Assembly (NCBI GenBank): GCA_015478945.1
Contig: JABUQX010095492.1
Location: forward strand, 1 to 20,000
Origin: Trachelipus rathkii
Taxonomy: Eukaryota; Arthropoda; Malacostraca; Isopoda; Trachelipodidae
Direction: 5' to 3'
Length of the DNA: 20,000 nt
Part shown: positions 10,681 to 19,477 of the stretch, one piece after another
Layout: each line of letters opens with the position of its first letter
Numbering within the stretch: the first letter of the stretch is position 1
The notes under the pieces: generated by a model
Databases searched by the model: none
The model's input: only the letters and a program-made list of their open reading frames with translations
What the model was told of the DNA's origin: nothing
Made by a program: the position numbers and the translations under genes

Positions 10681-11026
10681 GATATATATATATATATATA
10701 ATAATATATACTATATATTACTATATATATATTATCTATATATCATATATATATATATATAGCTTATATATTAATCTATATATATATTATATATATATAT
10801 ACTATAAATTGATAGTATATATATATATATACATTATATATAGTACTATCATAATATATATCTATAGTATATATATAGCTATATATATATATAATAAGTA
10901 TATACTACATAATAAGTATAATATATAATATATATATACATATATAATAATATATAATATAGTTACTATATACATATACTGTATTTATATACAGTATATA
11001 TATAGTAGTAATATATATATAATATA
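10681..11026. repeat. Imperfect (TA)n tract, left of the GC island
   Basis: About 345 bp composed almost only of A and T in TA alternation, with sparse interruptions (ctatatatta, agctta, gtactatc). It is self-complementary and could pair with itself or with the second TA tract at 11,338-11,583. Confidence 0.9.
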
Positions 11027-11337
11027 CGGCTATGCACACGCAGCCACGTCAGATAGCAATACGACAGTTAAAAACACGTCGAGCGCGCTTCAGGACCTGC
11101 ACACCACGTCTAGCACAGCCGAGCCGTCCAGAGAAGTGGTGTGGCCTCCCTGGCGGCCTCTGTGGCCGCATTGCTGAGAGATCGACCTCGACGACCCTAC
11201 GTGGCAGTAAAAAAAACGAGAGCCGAAGACCGAACTCAGAGGTCTAGGTGGCCGCACGCAGATAGTAACAGAGAGAGTACACGAGCGGGTCGCTGTGTAG
11301 CTAAGACGTAGACCACCACCGACTGAACGGTCATCTG
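11027..11337. other. 311-bp GC-rich island between two TA tracts
   Basis: 11,041-11,340 has 171 G+C in 300 bases (57%) and many CpG dinucleotides, between tracts that are almost pure A+T. One 71-codon ORF (11,032-11,247, +) crosses it, with an Arg/Thr/Ser-rich product and no motif, and I do not call it a gene. No tRNA box, LINE motif or clean terminal repeat is visible. It may be an insertion into a microsatellite or a misjoined or noisy segment. Confidence 0.6.
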
Positions 11338-11583
11338 CTATATATATATATATATATATACATATATTATAGTATAATCGTAAGTAATATAATAATATTT
11401 ATCATATACTATATATATATATATAGTATATATAATAATAGTATATAGTATAGATAATATTGTTTTAGTACATATATAGTATATATATAGTAGTTATATA
11501 AGTAATCTATATCTATATATGAGTATAATATATAGTATATATATTAATATATATATAAGTATTTATAATAATAATATATATAT
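11338..11583. repeat. Imperfect (TA)n tract, right of the GC island
   Basis: It starts with a cleaner run (11,340-11,360) and continues as TA with TAA and TAG interruptions up to the start of the LINE fragment. Confidence 0.9.
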
Positions 11584-11584
11584 G

Positions 11585-11935
11585 AACACCCTCTCTCAAA
11601 AAGTTGAAAACATTCTATCAAACATCATGATATGGATCGAAGCAAATAAATTGTTATTAAATTTGTAAAAAACTTCATACTTTAGGATAAACAATAGAAA
11701 CGTATTAAATATTTATAAAAAATGGAACAGAATAACAGAAATTAACTTAAACCAAATAAACAAAAGACTTTGGAGTGATAATTGACGACAAATTAACATT
11801 TAAAGAGAACATAAAACACTAGTATAAGTAGAAAATACCATCTGTATCTGGTAAAATTAGCAAAATACATCATTATACATACTACGAATGATATGTCTTG
11901 CACACATGTACCCCCACTTAATTTACTGCTTTAAG
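11585..11935 (+). pseudogene. Decayed LINE reverse-transcriptase fragment (C-terminal part of the RT)
   Basis: Three short conserved blocks in the order expected of a non-LTR retrotransposon RT are readable. At 11,585-11,674 the frame gives WIEANKLLLNL, a stop, then KT, matching the W..ANKL..N..KT pattern. At 11,769-11,819 a different frame gives FGVIIDDKLTFKENIKH, the (L/F)GV.ID.KL.F..HI block. At 11,897-11,932 the first frame returns with LAHMYPHLIYCF, the (I/V)YP.L.YC block. Between them lie an in-frame stop and at least two frame changes, and no endonuclease or catalytic YxDD region is present, so this is a dead 3' fragment. The blocks suit jockey/CR1/I-type elements; I cannot decide the clade. 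It begins directly at the end of a TA tract. Confidence 0.85.
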
Positions 11936-12014
11936 GTTAAACAAACACCTATCTGATCGCAAAAATGAAAAAGCATATTATAGTCTACTTAGTGAATGAG
12001 TCAAAGGAGATTTT

Positions 12015-12105
12015 ACTCTCCATCAGCGGGATTCGAACACTGGACTCGCGTCGCTGAGTTAACAGTAACCGGGCGCTCTATCCACTAGGCCATCCCTGTT
12101 TTAAA
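12015..12105 (-). mobile_element. tRNA-derived SINE head (degenerate tRNA with A and B boxes)
   Basis: The minus strand reads a tRNA-like A box, TGGCCTAGTGG, then ATAGAGCGCC. About 50 bases after the A box it reads a B box, GTTCGAATCC, with the T-loop TTCGAAT. These are the internal Pol III promoter elements. It is not a working tRNA gene: the 7-base acceptor halves (acaggga and tgatgga) pair poorly, and the T stem pairs at only two of five positions. The element body probably continues on the minus strand toward lower coordinates (about 11,940-12,014), but I cannot place its 3' end or target-site duplications. It lies in the opposite orientation to the LINE fragment beside it. An old tRNA pseudogene is the main alternative. 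Confidence 0.75.
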
Positions 12106-12228
12106 AACTTAACATATTCCAATTGAACATCTTAGTCTCTTCTCTTAAAAGAAATACAAAAAATAATACCTAAAACACATGTGAGTTTCTAAGATCAGAT
12201 CATGTAAGCAATCTAACTGAAGGAAGAG

Positions 12229-12370
12229 CTCTCTCTCTCTCTCTCTCTCCCTCTCTCTCTATCATCTCTCTCTCTCTCTCGATCGTTCTCTTTCCTCTCC
12301 ATCTCCTCTCTCTCTCTCCTCTCGTCACTCGGCGCGGTCTCTCTCTCCTCCGTCTCGTCTCTCTCTTCTT
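12229..12370. repeat. Imperfect (CT)n tract
   Basis: Nearly all pyrimidine on the + strand, in CT alternation with interruptions (atcat, gatcgtt, gtcactcggcgcgg). An open minus-strand frame of 60 codons (12,200-12,382) encodes only Arg/Glu repeats and is an artefact. It is a cleaner, opposite-strand relative of the purine-biased block at 7,060-10,150. Confidence 0.9.
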
Positions 12371-12570
12371 AATTGAAATCACGCCAATTTAAAAGCTCGC
12401 TCTACAAACTACGAAAGCACAGGAAAGCGTAAGTTTACCTATGTCTTTATAGACACGCTGCTAGTTTGTTCGGATGATATAACACCGAAATGTCCAACAA
12501 ATTTTGTACATGTAGTACTGCAAGTATTAATAAATGTTAATGATAAATTAGGCGTTCTAAATTAAATTTA
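12371..12570. other. Short non-repetitive spacer
   Basis: No ORF is seen. A small hairpin gtct-ttat-agac lies at 12,443-12,454. Confidence 0.4.
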
Positions 12571-12618
12571 ATATTTATTGATTATTATTATTACTATAAT
12601 TATTATTATTATTATTTA

Positions 12619-12714
<96 letters not shown>

Positions 12715-12718
12715 TATG
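12571..12718. repeat. (ATT)n microsatellite with a perfect 32-unit core
   Basis: An imperfect lead-in (12,571-12,618) is followed by an uninterrupted ATT array from 12,619 to 12,714, 96 bp or 32 units. That length and purity suggest a young, probably polymorphic locus. Exact unit number in an assembly is often unreliable. Confidence 0.95.
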
Positions 12719-13121
12719 TTTTATTTATTTATACATATCACCTTGTCTCACATTTCTTCAAGATGATGTTAGTAGTTGAAAGTTTTTAATCTTATCAACA
12801 CCATTCACGAAAAGTAAGAAATGATAGAAGGGGTTTTTCAACCCTTTTTAAACAGACGAAGAGAATTTTAAAACTTTCTTCAATGATACGACGACTTCGA
12901 GAAACCAAACTTCACTCTTTCTAGAATTTAAAGTTTCAAATTTCTTTTTTTAATTTTGCATTTAACATTTCATTTAAAATAAGTAAAAGAATTGTTGGCC
13001 AAAAATTGGTTGCTCCATCTCAGATTTTGGAAAAAAATGATAAATGTTTAATAAAATACATTTAATTTTAAAATACGACTCTCTAAAACATTTTTTTTTA
13101 CTAGTTGCTTAAACTTCAATC
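12719..13121. other. AT-rich sequence, no gene seen
   Basis: T- and A-rich unique-looking sequence with no ORF. A short T9 run occurs at 13,091-13,099. Nothing else is recognisable. Confidence 0.45.
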
Positions 13122-13332
13122 CCCATATATATAATATAATATACAGTATATGATAAGTATCATGATATCATGATAAATAATATATATACTAGTATATAAG
13201 TATCTATATTATAAGGTCATATATATCTATATCTGTAGACGTACCCACATAGGAAAAGGCTTGACATACTCGACATGTTCCTGCATATATATAAGTACTA
13301 CATACTATTATGTATATATATAGATAATATAT
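13122..13332. repeat. Degenerate TA tract with an 18-bp perfect palindrome
   Basis: TA-rich, with a non-repeat insert at about 13,235-13,285. At 13,158-13,175 the sequence tatcatgatatcatgata equals its own reverse complement. The tract ends where the second LINE fragment starts. Confidence 0.75.
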
Positions 13333-13341
13333 GGGTAACAA

Positions 13342-13903
13342 CTGGAACAAGTATCTGAGTTTAAATATTTAGGAATATTTTGTGGATGATAGGAACAGGA
13401 TGCGAGTTGTAGTAGGTAACAGTTGTGCAATGGCAGTCGAAGGGTGGCTGGTGACAATTGAAGAGTCGCTTGCGTGGATGATAAGAGAGACTAAGTCTTA
13501 AAAAAGTGTAGCTAGGTGTGTGCATGAAAATAGTGTTGCATATATGTGCATGCAACCTATAAGTAGAGACGAAATATCGTCAGGATAATGATTGTGTAGA
13601 TCGTACGGTTCAAGTGTGTCCGCGATGGACATTCTTAGGCGGCTTGTTACTGAGTGAGAAGAATTAATGGAATGAAGAATGAAAGCATTAGGGAGGTGTG
13701 TGGTATAAAGAAAAGAAATGAGAGAAATAATGAATAGAGTACATTGAGGTGGTTTGGGTCATGTGGAAAGGATGTTGGATGATAAGTCGGTTGGTTAAGT
13801 GGAATGTATAGTGATGACATGTGCTGATAGGAATCATCGAAAGACTGGGACAGCGAACAAAAAGTGGATTGAAATCGTAAAGGAATGTCTGAGCGAGAGA
13901 ATG
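13342..13903 (+). pseudogene. Decayed LINE reverse-transcriptase C-terminal region (second family)
   Basis: Readable blocks occur in the order known from a common arthropod non-LTR element. LEQVSEFKYLG is at 13,342-13,374. In the same frame from 13,408 come CSR, a stop, then NGSRRVAGD. HENSVAYMCM is at about 13,532, MDILRRL at 13,625, and LRWF-GHVERM at 13,744-13,774 with one extra base between F and G. KKWIEIVKECLSERM is at 13,859-13,903. Many in-frame stops and several frame changes separate them, so the copy is dead. No endonuclease or catalytic RT core is present; only the part after the catalytic domain survives. It resembles RTE/BovB-like or related decapod LINEs, but I cannot fix the clade. 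It is clearly distinct from the fragment at 11,585. Confidence 0.85.
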
Positions 13904-14209
13904 TGATTTGACGGAAGAATGAAGAAAAGGTGCATACACGAGTGAATGGCGGGGTTTTGTGAAGGGGGTATGGTGATGGGCTTTGCCCAGGTGTGAGAAC
14001 CACATTGCGAGATACACAGTGAGGTCCGTAGCGGTCTCGTAAAATCCTATAGGGTGGATTTTTCTCACTTAAAGGTATAAAGAGAACGGTATAGAAGGCT
14101 TTATTTTTCGAGCTTGCGTCATGCTACTTCTACTACTGTTTTTCTGTTCGGTGTGAATGTTATGTACTTCACGCCCAATCTGGGTGGATATAGGGAGGTA
14201 GATGAATAC
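13904..14209 (+). mobile_element. Probable 3' end of the second LINE, running into a TA tail
   Basis: After the last coding block the sequence continues with residual coding similarity (GRMKKRCIHE at about 13,911) and then non-coding DNA with short T and CT words. It stops exactly where a TA microsatellite starts at about 14,210. Some LINE families, RTE among them, end in short tandem repeats, so the TA tract may have grown from the element's tail. The boundary is inferred and no target-site duplication was found. Confidence 0.5.
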
Positions 14210-14260
14210 TTAATATATAATTAATGTTAATATATATATAGTAGTAATATATACTATAGC

Positions 14261-14292
<32 letters not shown>

Positions 14293-14357
14293 ATAATATA
14301 AATTATATATACTATATATACTATATATACTATAGTATATATATAGTATATATATAT
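14210..14357. repeat. (TA)n tract at the 3' end of the LINE relic
   Basis: TA alternation with few breaks (gtagtaat, actatagc) and a clean run at 14,260-14,287. Confidence 0.9.
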
Positions 14358-15713
14358 GAATTTGAGATTGTGAAGAAATCTTCCACCTAGTCTCAGAGAA
14401 TGAAGCGATATAAGTTCAAGAGGAAAGACGAATGAATTCGGTTAATATTTTTGGTATATTTTGTTAAGATACACCATCTGACAGGCCATGCTTCACCAAC
14501 ACGCCCAGTGCCTCCTTTAAGAATATATAAAAAAATTGATGTGCAGTTGCTGGCGTCTTCACCAGTGCAGACAGAGAACTTCGGCGCTCCTGCCAAATAG
14601 CGAGTTGAACAAAGTTATTCTATGTATTTGGAGCCACTGGAGCAAGCCACAAAGTAGTGATCTAATTTCTTTGGCTTCCGCACACAGTATGGTTATCGCT
14701 TCTCACTCAGATTTGCCTGTTTTATGTTTTTGAGAAAGACTGCCGGACCTTTGTGTTTTTGTTGGAGATTTTCCTAACAACAATGTAAAAAGAATTAAAA
14801 AACTAAAGATAAGAGAAAAGACATAATTAAGGAAGTATTGTCTCATGGTTCTCATGCTATTGCGACGAGTTTTCCAGTTGTCTAAAATAAGATCAAGTTG
14901 CACAGGGTTGGTATCTGATTGTAGGATCAGTATAGGTTCTGTCTTTATCAGTTTCTCTGGGGACATTAACAAGACTACCAGTGTTTAGCAAGACGATTTT
15001 ACTGCTTTTAGCGAGGAATAATTGTCTCAGCAGCCCCGGGCATTTTAGCCATGGAAAATCGAAAAGCCTCGACAGGCGTCAGGAAAATTCTCCGGCTTAG
15101 TAGGAAAGGCTTTCTCTTTTTCTGCCTAGACAAAGTTCAGTTTCGAAGATCATATTTTCATTTCGACTATGATAGTTGCGATTGTCTGGGGCTTAGCGAA
15201 GAGACAATGATTGAATAATGATATCTTCAGCAGAAGAAAGATGATATCTCCCATAACATTCGAATATGATGAAAATGGTACAAAATGATATATTCACCCA
15301 AGTAGAAGAAAATGTGCGATATCGCTTATGTGTTAGGAGTCCTGTGTTCAGGCATTCCAGAGCGAATATTCGAATATATTCAATCAACCAACCAGTATTT
15401 GGGCCTATCATATATAGTCTCCATAGAAATGATGTCATTAGTTAAAATCTCCCAAAACGAAGAGAGGCTATGGAAGATGTTGAAATAGACTGACAAGATC
15501 TGTTCTTTGAGTTTTCGCAGCTAAGTACGAGATATTCTCGAAAATATCAAGGTAGAGTCAATATAACCTCATTCTGCCACAACATGCAAGACTGTTCGTG
15601 GAAGTAGAGGAAAAAATCCTATAGGTTCATCGAGGTAAATTGCTGCTCACTCTACCTCGTTAGTCCACGATGGATAAGAACTAGAGGATTCTTGTATCCT
15701 GTGTGTTGCTTGA
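14358..15713. other. Ordinary-composition intergenic stretch, no convincing gene
   Basis: The least repetitive 1.3 kb of the window. ORFs at 14,393-14,596 (-), 14,536-14,733 (+), 14,703-14,972 (-) and 15,193-15,438 (-) are 65-89 codons. They partly overlap each other and contain no motif I recognise. If an unseen exon exists in the window, this is a reasonable place to look, but the sequence alone does not show one. Confidence 0.4.
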
Positions 15714-16060
15714 GATAATATAATAATAATATAATAATAATATATAATAATATCATAATAATCATAATAATGATATAATAAGAAATAATTATAATAAAAA
15801 AGATAAATATCGTTTATTTAAAAATGTTCTCCTTAAAACAATAAATCATAAATAATACATGATAAATTATCCTATTTGATAATATAATAATAATAACGGT
15901 AAATAATTATAAAAATAATAAATATATTATAAAAATAATAATTAAAAATCGATTGAATAATAATAATAAATAATAATAATAATGAATAATAATAAAAAAT
16001 AATAATTAATAATAATAATAAAATAATAATGAATAATAATAAACTTATTAAATATATTAT
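15714..16060. repeat. Degenerate (AAT)n region
   Basis: Dominated by ataataat words with interruptions (cgtttatttaaaaatgttctcc, ccta, acggt). The minus-strand 65-codon ORF at 15,942-16,139 encodes only Ile/Tyr/Asn runs and is an artefact. Confidence 0.85.
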
Positions 16061-16299
16061 AGCATAAATGTATAGTGACAGAGCATTGTTTAATATTATT
16101 AGTAAAATATTTTAATACTATGTGATAAAAAAGACTCAAGATTAAACAATGATTTACTTTGAATCATCGTGAGAACTAGAATGCAAGAGCATAATAAATA
16201 TGACAGCTAAATAAACTTATATAGAACCAAAATGCTGTAACTAAAGCTCAATTTTCCACAGAGTAATGACATATTTATGAGTCCTATGATCTGAATATT

Positions 16300-16500
16300 T
16301 TATAAGATTATATATATAAATAATATAATTAAATAATAATATATATAATAATAATATATAATTTAATTAACGTATATAATTAATAATAATATATATGATA
16401 ATAAATAAAACTATAAAATATATTATAATATATATGTTATATATATATAAAATAATAGAAGAGATTATAAATATATGTATAATAATAAAAATAAATATCA

Positions 16501-16534
<34 letters not shown>

Positions 16535-16760
16535 TATATATATAATATCACTAATATATATATATAAAAAGTAATATAATTTTATAAATCATCATAAACT
16601 ATATATATTATATATATATATATAATCACCTATACACACGATAAATATATAAAATATATAGTAATTATAATGATATATAACTCACACTACACTATATAGG
16701 TTATACGTAATAATATATATATAATAAATAAATAAATATATAGAGATAAATACTGATAAA
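16300..16760. repeat. TA/TAA low-complexity tract
   Basis: Almost only A and T, with a clean TA run at 16,504-16,530 and others near 16,605-16,623. Short breaks contain C or G (cacctatacacacg). Confidence 0.85.
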
Positions 16761-17220
16761 TTTAGATAATGGTTTATAATAGGTTTTACAACAATACACT
16801 ATATAAACTATATAAGGCACAAACGCAAAACGCACAGACGCACAGCCACAGCTGCACCTCCCCTATTATCTGTAATAATACACTTTTTTTCCTACTAAAG
16901 TAAAAAGCATAAATATACATATAATAAATATATTTTATAAATTAAATATATTATTATATAAAATAGTTATATTAAAATAATAAATAATAATATAAAACAA
17001 TATATGATACTAATATTATTAATAACTCATATATTAATACTCACTATAATATATATATAACTAATAACATATATCAATTATAAAAATATAAATGTATAAT
17101 AATATATAATATAAATATAAATATTATATATATTAAATAAATATATATATATAATATTTATATATATATTAATAAATAAATAATAAATATAATATTATAC
17201 ACACATAAATATCTCTACTA
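16761..17220. other. AT-rich sequence with TA repeats and a small A/C-rich insert
   Basis: 16,818-16,860 carries an A/C-rich patch with CGCA words (ggcacaaacgcaaaacgcac). The rest is TA/TAA low-complexity DNA. There is no ORF. Confidence 0.5.
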
Positions 17221-17520
17221 TATATATTACATCATACACAACTTCCCCTCCACCCTCACATTCTCACTTCACACACACAACACTATCTTAAGTAATAATC
17301 TCACTCCATCATACCTATCCTAACCACATATTAGTTTCATATTTATAAAACTTAATACTACTGTATAATAAAAATATTCCCCCCTCTTTTCGCATTCACC
17401 TAAATAATCTCTATTAATCCCTATTCACTAATCACAATTATCCGCTATATCCTCACTCCTTATTTCAATATAATACCTCTCCACCACATAAACACTTTAC
17501 TAAAATAATTATTACTATCC
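17221..17520. other. Nearly G-free, C-bearing 300-bp stretch
   Basis: My count gives 89 C and 5 G in these 300 bases. The first line (17,221-17,280) has 24 C and no G, and the last (17,461-17,520) has 15 C and no G. Words such as CCTC, CACA and TCTC recur, but no array with a fixed period is evident. It lies between TA tracts and has no ORF. Confidence 0.7.
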
Positions 17521-17700
17521 TATAATATACAACTTATATTTATATATAATATATACAATATATCATATATATATAAAACTAGCCATATATCAACTTTCTA
17601 TATTATTTTTATTTTACTTCTTTCCAGGAAATATAATCTTGCTCCCTGTCTTCAAAAATCTCATTCTGAGTATCACTATTTCTACACGCCATTCATATTA
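17521..17700. other. TA-rich spacer with a short T-rich segment
   Basis: TA-rich to about 17,580, then a T-rich stretch with ttctttccag at 17,619-17,628 (a splice-acceptor-like string). No open frame of note follows it. Confidence 0.35.
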
Positions 17701-18045
17701 TTATAAATTATAATATATTATAATTATAGTCTATAGATATTTATAATATATATATTCTTATATATGATGTAAATAATATTATTATATTAATATAATATAA
17801 AATTTTATATAATTATTATAATATAGTATATATATATATATATAAGTATATATATAATATAATATATATATATATATATATATGATATATATATTATATA
17901 TATAACTATTTATATTATACTTATATATCTATATATTAATAATAATCTAATAAATATATATATATATATATATATATCTATATGACTATATATATATATA
18001 TATATAATAACTATATATTTCATTTAATATATATAATACATATAT
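17701..18045. repeat. TA low-complexity tract
   Basis: A+T only over long stretches. Clean TA runs occur at 17,864-17,882, 17,957-17,976 and 17,990-18,004. Confidence 0.9.
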
Positions 18046-18082
18046 ATTTTGCTGAAATTATCTTTTTGTCTTTTGAACAAAG

Positions 18083-18186
18083 GAATGCATTGGATACTAC
18101 TAACTTCTAACCTCTCAACCAACAGGACACAGGAACAAGACTCTAAATATGATTGCCCATGTCTGACATCACCTGAAATAATCAAG
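18083..18186 (+). other. Possible isolated exon (unrecognised)
   Basis: A pyrimidine-rich stretch ending AACAAAG (18,061-18,082), or a second site ending CCAACAG at 18,125, could be a 3' splice site. ATCAAG|GTATCC at 18,181-18,192 could be the 5' site. One frame is open throughout, as part of an ORF at 18,049-18,240, and reads QEQDSKYDCPCLTSPEIIK near its end. It has no recognised domain and no partner exon, and a 63-codon ORF is expected by chance. Confidence 0.12.
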
Positions 18187-18240
18187 GTATCCAGGTACTA
18201 CTTATTATCAGAAAATTTTAAAATTATTTTTCAAGAATAA

Positions 18241-18945
18241 ACTTCCAAAAATTGATTTCATCTATTGCAGAGTGCTACCTTACAAAGTGGCTTAAATTTC
18301 ATTTATTATTATATATTTATCAAATTTATCTCTAGAAATTGAAGCTATAAAATATATATAATAATAATAAAAAAAATAACAATTAAATTAGAAGTGGATA
18401 TTTTTCAAAAGTAATTTGCTGTTTATGAATTATATCCTATACTTAAAGTTAATCCTTATTTAAAAAAACTACAAGGGTAATCAACAAAGAACTGCAAGAA
18501 GATCTGACACGACACACGCAGGATCATAAAGGAATGCAAACAACCAGAAGTATAACGAACCAATTTTATTTGTAGATTATTGTATCAATTTATTAGTATT
18601 ATTTTTTCTCATAAATTATTAAAAAATTACTCGTAATGTATTTTTTTTAATACTCAATGATTAGATCGTTGAAATCTTACATATACACAACTCTATAATT
18701 ACATTAAATAAACCCCGTAATTATAAGTTTCGTAAGTGTACAGCAATACTAAAAAGTAGTACGGAGAGTAAATCATACCCAAATATCAGATGGCATACTA
18801 TTTAGAATATTCTTATTTTAACTCTTTTCATATCAAAGAAACTCGAGAATACATACCAGAGAAACCGGGTTAGCATATCCTTTTCCCACCTCAAAAACGC
18901 GAATTTTTTTGTTTTGAGTAACCGATGCACCCCAGCCCAATCAAT
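18241..18945. other. AT-rich sequence, no gene seen
   Basis: Unique-looking AT-rich DNA with short A and T runs. There is no ORF, RNA gene or clear repeat. Confidence 0.45.
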
Positions 18946-19165
18946 ATATTATACTTAATATATTAATAATACTATACTACCTATCATATATATATATAAT
19001 AATACGTATACATATATATATACTCCAAGTGATATATATATATATATATATTATATATAATATATATAGTATATATACCGTACACCTTCATATATTACTA
19101 TACCCCTCACCCCCTAATGTTATAGTATATAGTATATATATATAGTTACTATATATATTATATAT
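18946..19165. repeat. TA tract with two short non-TA inserts
   Basis: TA alternation interrupted at about 19,021-19,031 and by a pyrimidine-rich insert at about 19,077-19,121. Confidence 0.85.
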
Positions 19166-19418
19166 TAATACTAAGAGTGGTCCAGTTCATACCTCTAAGA
19201 TCAGAGGCACACAATCCATAGGAATAAGATAAAGTTTTTCCTTTTACTACGTTTCGGTGTCTGATAACTTCTTTAATTCATAGACCAGACTGCGAATAAA
19301 ACGTTGGTAATCAACGAGATTAATATCGCTGAAGCAATTGACGATAGAATAAGGATATACATTAGCTGGAGCGATGTGGTCCAACAGCGAGATTTTAAGT
19401 GCGGGAAAAATTAGTAAA

Positions 19419-19424
<6 letters not shown>
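19166..19424 (+). other. Non-repetitive segment ending in a poly-A run; possible short retroposon
   Basis: About 260 bp of balanced composition lies between a TA tract and an A37 run. Two small hairpins are visible: cctct/agagg at 19,192-19,207 and cgttg/caacg at 19,302-19,316. AATAAA strings occur near 19,295 and just before the A run. No A or B box, ORF or known family was recognised. Confidence 0.3.

Positions 19425-19461
<37 letters not shown>
19425..19461. repeat. A37 homopolymer
   Basis: Thirty-seven consecutive A, followed by A-rich sequence with single T breaks to about 19,477. Such a run is consistent with a retroposed poly-A tail on the + strand. Homopolymer length in an assembly is error-prone. 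Confidence 0.9.
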
Positions 19462-19463
<2 letters not shown>

Positions 19464-19477
19464 AAAATAAAAAAATA

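Noticed and set aside
11032..11247. 71-codon ORF in the GC island
   Set aside because: Low-complexity Arg/Thr/Ser composition, no motif, and the island may itself be an insertion or misjoin.
12022..12105. Functional tRNA gene
   Set aside because: A and B boxes are present, but the acceptor stem and T stem do not pair well, so a tRNA-derived SINE or tRNA pseudogene is the better reading.
12200..12382. 60-codon minus-strand ORF rich in Arg and Glu
   Set aside because: It is only the translation of the (CT)n tract read as GA repeats; no real coding signal.
12471..12490. CGGATGA followed nine bases later by GAAA, resembling a hammerhead core
   Set aside because: The core has a mismatch and the nine-base spacer cannot form stem II, so it is most likely chance.
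13647..14068. Minus-strand ORFs of 118 and 126 codons, the longest after the minisatellite ORF
   Set aside because: They lie antisense to the second LINE relic, whose C-poor sense strand lowers stop codons on the other strand. The LINE blocks read on the + strand explain the sequence.
15942..16139. 65-codon minus-strand ORF of Ile, Tyr, Asn and Leu runs
   Set aside because: A by-product of the AAT repeat region.
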